Source of the DNA: Firmicutes bacterium AM55-24TS | Lineage (GTDB): Bacteria > Bacillota > Clostridia > UBA1381 | DNA length: 18,911 bases | Assembly (NCBI GenBank): GCA_003460745.1 | Contig: QTVU01000049.1 | Span: 1 to 18,911 of the forward strand | Reading direction: 5' to 3' | Part shown: positions 1 through 6,099 of the stretch, piece by piece | Position numbering within the stretch: the first letter of the stretch is position 1 | Layout of the letters: each line of letters opens with the position of its first letter | Made by a program: the position numbers and the translations under genes | The notes under the pieces: generated by a model | What the model saw: only the letters and a program-made list of their open reading frames with translations | The model's database searches: none | Told to the model about the DNA's origin: nothing

Positions 1-158
1 AGCGAACCGTGATAATCAGCAATATCTGCTATTTTATTTCTGTACCAGTCATACAAGGTATGTCTTGATGGGTAACCAAGAAGAGTTACTACTGCCTGTA
101 CTGAACCTAATCGTTCAAATTCCTTTAGTGCTCGCTCTTTCTGTTCTTTGGTATACAT
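1..158 (-). CDS. IS3-family transposase OrfA, 5' part (runs off window)
   Basis: The minus strand has an ATG at 156-158 preceded by AAAGGGG (168-174) and stays open to the window edge for 52 codons. The peptide begins MYTKEQKERALKEFERLG and continues through a helix-turn-helix with LLGYPSRHTLYDWYRNK. This matches the N-terminal HTH of IS3-family (IS150-like) OrfA proteins, which bind the ends of the element. The rest of OrfA and all of OrfB would lie left of the window. The element's terminal repeat probably ends near 183, where the minus strand reads TGGACTCCGAAAGG, but the other end is not visible so the boundary is inferred. An open frame on the opposite strand covers the same bases but is only antisense to this gene. 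Confidence 0.75.
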   Translation of the reverse strand, partial: MYTKEQKERALKEFERLGSVQAVVTLLGYPSRHTLYDWYRNKIADIADYHGS

Positions 159-183
159 TTATCTTTACCCCTTTCGGAGTCCA

Positions 184-475
184 AGAATATGTCCGCACCT
201 CCCTCTCGCATATATGCGACCTTATCGCCGACCGAAATATTGACGGGGCAAGAAAAATACTTGATTCTCACACAGAGAAAAGCTCCACCGATATTGTGCT
301 TTATTCACAAATTTACGAGATTGAAGGTGATTATGACAAAGCCGCCACCGTCATTCTTGATTATCTGAAAGATAACGATTCCGGCACTGCCATCAGAATG
401 TATAACCGACTAAAACATTTAAAACCACACTGTTCATCTGATATTTCCGAACAAATCACCCCATACGAAAATTAA
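184..475 (+). pseudogene. 3' remnant of a TPR-like protein gene, cut by the IS element
   Basis: The plus-strand frame stays open from the predicted insertion-sequence end to a TAA at 473-475 and encodes about 97 residues without a plausible start codon of its own. The peptide is helical and resembles tetratricopeptide-type repeats, for example LYSQIYEIEGDYDKAATVIL followed by a second helix pair ending LKHLKPHCSSD. It lies directly against the orfA end and is followed by a good terminator. The simplest reading is the C-terminal part of a gene whose 5' part lies beyond the element outside the window. The exact fusion point with the element is inferred. The protein function is not recognised. 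Confidence 0.5.
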
Positions 476-507
476 GGCGAGACAGCAAAAACCATCTCGC
501 CTTTTTT
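476..507. terminator. Bidirectional rho-independent terminator
   Basis: GGCGAGA (476-482) pairs with TCTCGCC (495-501), followed by six T on the plus strand. On the minus strand the same hairpin follows the stop of the DUF2828 gene and is trailed by TTAATTTT. It therefore ends both converging transcripts. Confidence 0.85.
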
Positions 508-1972
508 ATGCCTTAATATCAGCATATCTCTCTTGATTAAGCACATCAAGCATATACTCATACGGAGTACACTTATCTTCCGTAACCATTGAAAAAATTC
601 TCGGATTGCAACCGGAAACAAGCGTCACACCTTGCTCATTCATTTCTACAGGTGATTGCATATTGCGGCTTGCAACATTCCAAAACACCACCTTAGGCAA
701 AGCATATCCGTTCTGTTCAAACTTTTCCTTTGCGTATTCAAAATTTGTAACATCAGAATTTTCCGCACAATAATCAAATTCCATATCCGATATTATATAC
801 AATTTTGACGGCATATCTTCAGGCAATGTTTTATTTTTCACCGCCGTACTTAAAACAAGGTCGAACACCGCTTGAATATCGGTATTGGCACATTCCGCAA
901 AAGTTTCGCAATACTTCACTTTTTCATAAATATCCTTACCTTTAATCTCAACAAGTTGCGGATTGCACGAAAAAGTAATAAAGTGATTTTTAAAATCACC
1001 GCTGTTTCTTTCCGCAAAATATATTGCGAGTGAAAACGCTACCGAAATCGGTTTCGGAGTTGCACTGCACCAATACATTGAACCCGACGTATCAGCTACA
1101 ACAACAGCATTCTCATCATTTGTGTAATCAGCTTGATTATCCCACGTTATATCAAGACTTTTTCTTTCCTCATCACTTATTACTGTATCTTCATTGATAA
1201 TAGGAGCAATAATATCGTATGGCGTAAGAGTTTCCGTATTGATTTTCGCATTTCCAGATTGTACATCTTGCAAAAACTCGCTATACCTGTCTTTATCGTT
1301 TCGTATAAATGCCTTTCGATATTTCATCAATGCTTTGGACGGTTGATATGAATAATCGAATGTATAGTCTTTTTCTCTAAGATTATTTTCGATTATTTTA
1401 ATATAGTTTCTCAAACGTGAAAGCATTTTTCGATACTCACAGTTATCCATTTCGAGTGCTTTGGCTATTTTTCGGGCATTGTATTTAGTCGCTTTATTTG
1501 ACGCATTTACTGATGGCAACCACTTTGCCAAAAGCGATATATTCTTACCTTCTGCCATTAAATCAATGTCTTGTTCAAGCTGTTCTTTTATAAATTTTAT
1601 AACATATTCTTTGCAATCGGTATACAGCAGTACAAGCAAATCGTCAAACCGTCCGTATTCGCCGACATATTTTATATTTTTAATAAGCGACTGCTTGTTA
1701 TATAATGCAAGGAATTTAAGTATTATACGAAACACACGTCTTTCGCCAATTCCGCCGCGAACATCTCTTGCATAAAACAAAATTTTCATTGCCATATCGG
1801 GATTTTCGTTATATGCTCTGATAAATCGCTTTACAATTTCTGTTTCATCGGCACTTCTTAACGCACCGATTGTTGAAAACAAATCAAGGCAATATGATTT
1901 TGTTCCCTTGTATGTAACCGCTCCGTTTTCGGTATATGTTTTGTTAGATTTCTCTTTTAATAATTCAAGCAT
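506..1972 (-). CDS. DUF2828 protein, Ro/TROVE-like with C-terminal vWA domain
   Basis: The 488-residue protein starts at the ATG at 1970-1972, which has AGGAGGG eight bases upstream; an in-frame ATG 36 bases further up lacks a ribosome binding site. The N-terminal two thirds is helical and carries DUF2828 signatures: TENGAVTYKGTK near residue 14, LFYARDVRGGIGERR at 65-79 and EYGRFDDLL at 105-113. The C-terminal third is a von Willebrand A domain with an intact metal site, ADTSGSM at 293-299 (D294, S296, S298), a threonine near 364 and D396 in IISDMEFD. DUF2828 proteins are thought to share the HEAT-ring plus vWA architecture of Ro60/TROVE proteins, which bind Y RNAs and misfolded RNA. Its neighbours are three structured RNA modules just upstream, two WYL regulators and an RlaP-like nucleotidyltransferase, which supports an RNA-surveillance role. 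RNA binding here is inferred. Confidence 0.88.
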   Translation of the reverse strand: MLELLKEKSNKTYTENGAVTYKGTKSYCLDLFSTIGALRSADETEIVKRFIRAYNENPDMAMKILFYARDVRGGIGERRVFRIILKFLALYNKQSLIKNIKYVGEYGRFDDLLVLLYTDCKEYVIKFIKEQLEQDIDLMAEGKNISLLAKWLPSVNASNKATKYNARKIAKALEMDNCEYRKMLSRLRNYIKIIENNLREKDYTFDYSYQPSKALMKYRKAFIRNDKDRYSEFLQDVQSGNAKINTETLTPYDIIAPIINEDTVISDEERKSLDITWDNQADYTNDENAVVVADTSGSMYWCSATPKPISVAFSLAIYFAERNSGDFKNHFITFSCNPQLVEIKGKDIYEKVKYCETFAECANTDIQAVFDLVLSTAVKNKTLPEDMPSKLYIISDMEFDYCAENSDVTNFEYAKEKFEQNGYALPKVVFWNVASRNMQSPVEMNEQGVTLVSGCNPRIFSMVTEDKCTPYEYMLDVLNQERYADIKA

Positions 1973-1998
1973 TGAAAATCCCTCCTGATAATTAAAAT

Positions 1999-2060
1999 AA
2001 AAAAACAAGGCACATTTTGAATATATGGATCAGTCAAAAAATCATTGCTGTGTGTGCCTT
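1999..2060 (-). ncRNA. Y-RNA-like module C, with terminator-like U tract
   Basis: On the minus strand AAGGCACA (2060-2053) pairs with TGTGCCTT (2014-2007). Inside it TTTTGA pairs with TCAAAA, which abuts the outer 3' strand, leaving a one-sided 5' bulge that contains ACAGCAAT. The 3' strand is followed by G and seven T (2005-1999), so the hairpin may also act as a terminator or attenuator ahead of the DUF2828 gene that begins 27 bases on. The outer stem has four positions different from modules A and B, all compensated on the other strand. That supports a real RNA fold. No known RNA family is recognised by sequence. Confidence 0.6.
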
Positions 2061-2066
2061 TATAGC

Positions 2067-2143
2067 AAGGTGCTTTTTGTTAAATAGAGTTCCGACTTTC
2101 ATCGTAGCTCATTTTGCATCTAAAAAATTGCTGTTAGCACCTT
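2067..2143 (-). ncRNA. Y-RNA-like module B
   Basis: A 77-base minus-strand module is closed by AAGGTGCT (2143-2136) and AGCACCTT (2074-2067). The 5' strand is followed by AACAGCAA as an unpaired bulge, then a T run that can pair with the A run next to the outer 3' strand. The apex holds GAG/CTC and CGA/TCG pairings around a small loop. The closing stem and the ACAGCAAT strand are the same as in module A; the interior is unrelated. Module C follows after 6 bases and module A precedes by 19, with no separate promoter visible, so all three are probably on one transcript. Confidence 0.6.
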
Positions 2144-2162
2144 TAATTGTTCATGTAGATAC

Positions 2163-2259
2163 AAGGTGCTCTTCTAATAAACAATGCGGGAGTCGAACCC
2201 GCTAAACCTGTCAGCAAAAACAGGTAATCTTATGTAGAACCGATTGCTGTTAGCACCTT
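2163..2259 (-). ncRNA. Y-RNA-like module A containing a tRNA-like domain
   Basis: The 97-base module is closed by AAGGTGCT (2259-2252) and AGCACCTT (2170-2163). Inside is a tRNA-like fold: AGCAAT pairs with ATTGTT as an acceptor-like stem, a short TCT/AGA D-arm-like helix follows, then a 6-bp arm with an 8-base loop (2225-2206), then a T-arm with GCGGG-TTCGACT-CCCGC (2202-2186). As in tRNA, the T-arm runs straight into the 3' acceptor strand with no linker. The D-arm is weak, the acceptor stem is short and no CCA end follows, so it is not a normal tRNA. Bacterial Y-RNA-like RNAs that partner Ro proteins are known to carry tRNA-like domains. A TATAAT box places the start of transcription at its 5' end. 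Confidence 0.68.
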
Positions 2260-2270
2260 TATTGATTTTA

Positions 2271-2299
2271 ATTATACACATATGAGTTGTTCTTTTCAC
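2271..2299 (-). promoter_or_regulatory. Promoter of the three-module RNA
   Basis: The minus strand has a perfect TATAAT at 2276-2271. The -35 region at 17-base spacing reads GTGAAA (2299-2294) and is weak. The expected start point is about 2263-2259, exactly at the 5' end of module A. The weak -35 suggests activation by a regulator or read-through from the WYL genes upstream. Confidence 0.55.
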
Positions 2300-2319
2300 G
2301 GAAAAAAAGTTGCGAAACA

Positions 2320-3222
2320 CTATTTTTTTAAATTATTTTGCATTCTAAGTCTTTGTTTTATCTGCTCGATAAACGATTCCGGCTCCGTTACTTTCATTAC
2401 AGGTCCGAACGCCAAAACTCTTATTAAAAGCTCCGTTTCATCATCTTTATCATAATACAAAGTAATCTTATACCTGTCGTTTGAAACTTTTTCTGTTTTC
2501 TTTTCAAGATGAGAAAAATGCAGCATTGCTCTTTCAAGTGCATTTCTTTCATCGGTGAGTTCAATCACCAATTTTTCCTTTTTTACTTTATACGAAACTG
2601 TCCTTTCAAATTTTTCGTCAAGCTTGCAATCTTCAATTCGTGCAATATTAATCGTCCACAAAGTATGTCTTGCATATGACTGTAATCTGAATTTGTCGTC
2701 CTGAGGTGAATATTCTATGTTGTACGGTATCACCGATTTATTATGCACTTTACTTGTTCTGCCTCTGAATTTAACGACTGCTTTACGTTTTTCACGCAAG
2801 GCTTTTAAAACAGTTTTAAAATTCCTTATATATCGTTCGTCACTATACGGATCACCGTCATTATACCTGTCAAAATACACAAACATATCCTGACTGTATA
2901 ACGGCTCTGCATTCTCCAAGCCTTTTATGTCCGCATCAAACAACTTCACTCTCGGATCGTTCAAAACCGCTCTGAGCCATCTTTTTTCCGTATCGGTCAA
3001 CGGCATCTGCGGTTTGTTTTTTATCGGAGTTTTCAAATCGGACGTTAATAGTCCCCACTTCTCATTTTTTATTTTTTGCGGCAGACTAAGTATACTTTCA
3101 CCGAATGCACTTTTGCCGACAATGCTGATTATATCATTTTCATTTAACCCGCCACGCACTGCTGTATCCAGGATTTTTGCCACTGCATTAAAATATTCTC
3201 CGTAAATTTCACTGAATATCAT
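2320..3222 (-). CDS. WYL-domain transcriptional regulator, second of a pair
   Basis: The 300-residue protein begins at an ATG that overlaps the stop of the preceding gene by one base (TAATG), so the two are translationally coupled. The middle to C-terminal part resembles a WYL ligand-binding domain: VIPYNIEYSPQDDKFRLQSYA followed by WTINIARIEDC near residues 165-200. Unlike classical WYL regulators it does not begin with an obvious winged-helix domain; its first 100 residues are helical and include LTDTEKRWLRAVLNDPRVK. The paired arrangement suggests it works with the upstream WYL protein. WYL proteins often control phage-defence and RNA-repair loci and are thought to sense nucleic-acid or nucleotide ligands. 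The ligand here is unknown. Confidence 0.75.
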   Translation of the reverse strand: MIFSEIYGEYFNAVAKILDTAVRGGLNENDIISIVGKSAFGESILSLPQKIKNEKWGLLTSDLKTPIKNKPQMPLTDTEKRWLRAVLNDPRVKLFDADIKGLENAEPLYSQDMFVYFDRYNDGDPYSDERYIRNFKTVLKALREKRKAVVKFRGRTSKVHNKSVIPYNIEYSPQDDKFRLQSYARHTLWTINIARIEDCKLDEKFERTVSYKVKKEKLVIELTDERNALERAMLHFSHLEKKTEKVSNDRYKITLYYDKDDETELLIRVLAFGPVMKVTEPESFIEQIKQRLRMQNNLKK

Positions 3223-4448
3223 TACCGCACCTCATATATCCTCTTCATCATTTCAAAATCTTCTTTTATTTGCTTTTCAACACATTCATTACTGCACTTT
3301 ATTTCAACTATTCTGCCTGTAAATGTTTTTATCCACGGTATCATTTCCGACGCGTCATATACTTCCGCCGTAAACTTGTAATCACCGTTTGCAAGTTTTT
3401 GGATAGTTCCGTTTCTTTTTTCTCTTTCGAGCCGTTTTAAAATATATTCCTCGCCATTTGCTATGCGGACAGTCATTTCAAGCTTTTCGATGTAGTTTTC
3501 TTTTCCTAACGACACTCCCCATAATTTTTGCACAACTGTATCGGCTCTCATCATCATTTCATTTTTATTTATACATTCATTCGACTTACAAGACTCTTTT
3601 ATTCTGTCAAGTCTGTAAAATGCAAAGCGTTTAAAAAGATAATTCCACACCAAAACATATCGTCTGCCGTAATATGTACTGACATAAATCTTAAGCGGTA
3701 AAACTTTATATGTTTTTATTTTTTGCATATTGTTTGAAAATAATTTTATTTCCGCATTACAGTTGCCATTCATTATATCAAGCAAATCATACAGCACTTC
3801 ACTTTCAAGTGCGTTGAATATATAGTGATGTTTAAATCTGAACGGATTTTCTTCATTGTCAAATTTGTCAAGCAAATACGAGCCGATAACTCCGATAGGA
3901 TTAACCTCCGTAAAAAATGACAGTGCATCTCTCCACTTATTCAAATCAACATCACATTCGTTTAAACTATATATTCTTTTTCTGCCCTGCTTTTCACTTT
4001 TTATAAGCCCCAATTTTTCATATTCGTTTAACTTTTTTCTTATGGTTGACTCGTCACATTCCTTGACACTCTCAAACATTGAGAAATATTCATTCGTTAT
4101 TTCATCGGCAATTTCACTTGACGAAAGACTTTTGTTTTTCAAAATATCGAGTATGTAAAAATGCAGCATTATATCCTTATCGGTAAAGCTTTTTGCCTTA
4201 AATGCCTTGTATAGAGGATTATGCAAAACAGTCCTGCTGTCCAGTGATAAAAAAGCACTTTTGCCGTCCGACTCATTTGTGAAACACATATATTCCCCAA
4301 GCCAACTTTCAATTCTTCGACGTTCATTATCATAACTCCTGCTGCTTTTTTTGTCATAATCTTTACGTCTTTTAAATCCGTACACATAAAATTGACTTAT
4401 ATAATCACGAATATTTTCAAAATTCTTTATAAGCTCACTGTATGCCAT
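3222..4448 (-). CDS. WYL-domain transcriptional regulator with winged helix
   Basis: The 408-residue protein has a start at 4448 with GGGGTGG just upstream, 10 bases after the stop of the nucleotidyltransferase. Residues about 90-165 look like a winged helix-turn-helix: a helix, then SSSEIADEITNEY, STIRKKLNEYEKLGLI and a basic wing GRKRIYSL. Residues about 240-290 form the WYL core, with LPLKIYVSTYYGRRYVLVWN followed by FAFYRLDRI. A C-terminal WCX-like extension covers the last 90 residues. It is the likely DNA-binding member of the WYL pair. The 14-bp palindrome in the operon promoter is a candidate operator. Assignment to the family is good; direction of regulation cannot be read from sequence. 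Confidence 0.82.
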   Translation of the reverse strand: MAYSELIKNFENIRDYISQFYVYGFKRRKDYDKKSSRSYDNERRRIESWLGEYMCFTNESDGKSAFLSLDSRTVLHNPLYKAFKAKSFTDKDIMLHFYILDILKNKSLSSSEIADEITNEYFSMFESVKECDESTIRKKLNEYEKLGLIKSEKQGRKRIYSLNECDVDLNKWRDALSFFTEVNPIGVIGSYLLDKFDNEENPFRFKHHYIFNALESEVLYDLLDIMNGNCNAEIKLFSNNMQKIKTYKVLPLKIYVSTYYGRRYVLVWNYLFKRFAFYRLDRIKESCKSNECINKNEMMMRADTVVQKLWGVSLGKENYIEKLEMTVRIANGEEYILKRLEREKRNGTIQKLANGDYKFTAEVYDASEMIPWIKTFTGRIVEIKCSNECVEKQIKEDFEMMKRIYEVR

Positions 4449-4458
4449 ATTTCCACCC

Positions 4459-5143
4459 CTACTGCTCTAATATTTCTAAAAATATTTTATTTAAAATCTC
4501 CCAATCGTTATATTTATTTTCAATTATATCGGCTTTCTTTTCTATTTCCGCAAGTTCTTTTTCGATATAGTCGTTTATAACATCAATTCTTTTTCCTTTT
4601 CCGAGTTCGGAAGTTTGTTTTTTTATTTCAAGCAAGCGATTTATTTCCGGTTTCAATTCATCGTCAAGGCACTCATTCATCAATTCCGAAAATAACATAG
4701 GCGGTGCGGTTTTCTTATCCAAAATCCACTTACATGCAAGAATAGGTCTTATAACATAAAAATATTTTTTTAATTTCACTTCATCGGTTTTCAAATATTC
4801 TCTGTAATTCCCTTTTGCCATACTCAAATAGTGATACACACCTGTTTTTTCAAGAAAATACTGACTTATAATTCCCGAAATCTTTTCCCATTGCGGTGTT
4901 GTCTTGTATACCATCGGCGACATACTCCATTCAATCAAAGTCGGGTTGGACTTGTACAACAGCCTAAGCGCTTTTTGTATATCCCAGCCGTTTATGTCAA
5001 GAACATCATCAAGTCGCCACTCTATAACATCACGATTTTTATTCAATTTCAAATAATCCTCTTTATTGCGTACATATATAAATCTCACATCATAATCACT
5101 GTCCGGTGACGCAAATCCCCACGCTTTTGATTGATATATCCAT
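4459..5143 (-). pseudogene. RlaP-like nucleotidyltransferase (RNA-repair family), 5' end frameshifted or truncated
   Basis: The minus-strand frame carries KAWGFASPDSDYDV directly followed by RFIYVRNKEDYLKL. This is the hallmark of the RlaP/YcgL-type polymerase-beta nucleotidyltransferases, with the catalytic pair in SDYD, and those proteins occur in RNA-repair operons. The only in-frame start is a GTG at 5086-5088, which lies after the catalytic pair. The ATG with a good ribosome binding site (5141-5143, GGGGTG six bases upstream) is in another frame and stops within 15 codons. The span of 685 bases is one more than a multiple of three, so one extra base would explain it. The normal N-terminal strand with the ESGSRAWG motif is also shortened to YQSKAWG. 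The C-terminal part, about 209 residues, is intact. The gene is either decayed or affected by a sequence error. Confidence 0.7.
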
Positions 5144-5177
5144 ACTTTTCACCCCACTTAAACTTTTAATTGATTAA

Positions 5178-5209
5178 ATTATATCACAAACTAAGTCCTA
5201 TATATAGGA
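5178..5209 (-). promoter_or_regulatory. Operon promoter with perfect 14-bp palindromic operator candidate
   Basis: The minus strand has an extended -10 box, TGATATAAT (5186-5178), with no good -35. Immediately upstream TCCTATATATAGGA (5196-5209) is a perfect palindrome that covers the position of the -35 box. It is well placed as a binding site for a dimeric regulator such as the WYL protein of the operon. Confidence 0.6.
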
Positions 5210-5230
5210 TAATAAGTTGCAAAAACAAAA

Positions 5231-5254
5231 AAATGCCGAAAAAATTCGGCATTT
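5231..5254. terminator. Bidirectional terminator
   Basis: AAATGCCGAA (5231-5240) pairs perfectly with TTCGGCATTT (5245-5254) around a 4-base loop. T runs follow on both strands. It ends the YgjP-like transcript on the minus strand and separates it from the RNA-repair locus. Confidence 0.85.
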
Positions 5255-5333
5255 TTTCTATTTTGAGGTCCTCATATATAAAACAATCGGCCCAAGGAAA
5301 ACGTTGCATTTTTAAAAAATTTTTTTAAAGATT

Positions 5334-5995
5334 TTATATCCAGTTATCTTGCTGTATTCTTGCCGATAAATTTCTTAAATACACTCTTGCAGATTTATAA
5401 TTCGGATAATATTTGCCGACCAAGCTCCAAAATTTCTTACCGTGATTTTTTTCTTTTATATGTGCGATTTCGTGCACGACAACATAATCTATCACATCAA
5501 TATCCGCCATAACAAGTTTCCAAGTGAAGTTTATACTGTTCTTTCCGCTGCACGAACCCCACCTTGTATTTGCGGACGTTATACCGAATTTGGTTGAATA
5601 CAAGCCCATAATCTGCTCATATTTGTGCAGCCGTTCAGCTATTATTTCTTTTGCTTTTTGTTTATAAAACTTCTCTAAAACGATATAACGTATCTTTCAT
5701 CACTGTTCGAATGTACAAAAAATTTATCGTCACACATCCCCTCTTTACTTTCGGAAACAACAATTTCGTACTCCTTACCCAAGTACAAAATCTTACTTCC
5801 GTTGCCGAGCAACACACTCTTTCTGTTACGCATTAATTCAAGTTTTTCATTTATCCACTTTTCTTTTTCACAGATAAACCGTTCAATATCCGCTTTGCGT
5901 ACACGCTTGTTACAACGCACTTCCACTCTTGCGTCTTTCGTTATATATATCGCAAGCGTTTTTCGATTTGTATATTTAATTTCATAATCCACCAT
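5334..5995 (-). pseudogene. YgjP-like zinc metallopeptidase (DUF45), broken by a one-base frameshift
   Basis: Two consecutive minus-strand frames together give a normal-length YgjP-like protein of about 220 residues. The first (5675-5995) starts MVDYEIKYTNRKTLAIYI, as the family does, with GTGAG upstream of the ATG. The second continues FYKQKAKEIIAERLHKYEQIMGL, then TRWGSCS, INFTWKLV and the zinc motif VVHEIAHIKEKNH (HExxH with a further histidine six residues on). The full span is 662 bases, two more than a multiple of three, so one base appears to be missing. The overlap of the frames places it between about 5675 and 5699. The peptidase motif is intact but as written would be translated only from an internal start. 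No substrate can be assigned. Confidence 0.8.
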
Positions 5996-6064
5996 TATAA
6001 CTCACATCTTTTTCACATATTATTTACAGACAGTATAATACAAACTCAAAAATTTTGCAACAAA

Positions 6065-6087
6065 AAAGGTGTCATAGCGACACCTTT
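6065..6087. terminator. Terminator of the acyl-CoA ligase operon
   Basis: AAAGGTGTC (6065-6073) pairs with GACACCTTT (6079-6087) around a 5-base loop, 13 bases beyond the ligase stop. A run of T follows on the minus strand. Confidence 0.8.
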
Positions 6088-6099
6088 CTTGAATTAATA

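Noticed and set aside
65..183. Plus-strand membrane-like N-terminus of the 65-475 frame
   Set aside because: It is antisense to the transposase OrfA frame, which has a ribosome binding site and clear family match; only the part after about 184 looks like a real protein.
2017..2205. Plus-strand 62-codon frame
   Set aside because: It crosses the structured RNA modules on the other strand, has no ribosome binding site and resembles no protein.
2186..2259. Ordinary tRNA gene
   Set aside because: The T-arm is canonical, but the D-arm is very weak, the anticodon-like loop has eight bases, the acceptor stem is short and there is no CCA or discriminator pattern; it is better read as a tRNA-like domain.
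2304..2319. Terminator after the second WYL gene
   Set aside because: A T run on the minus strand follows only a 3-bp stem (GTT/AAC), too weak to call; read-through into the RNA modules remains possible.
5258..5333. Possible small RNA between the YgjP-like gene and its terminator
   Set aside because: A GAGGTCCTC palindrome and AT runs are present, but there is no promoter or stable fold.
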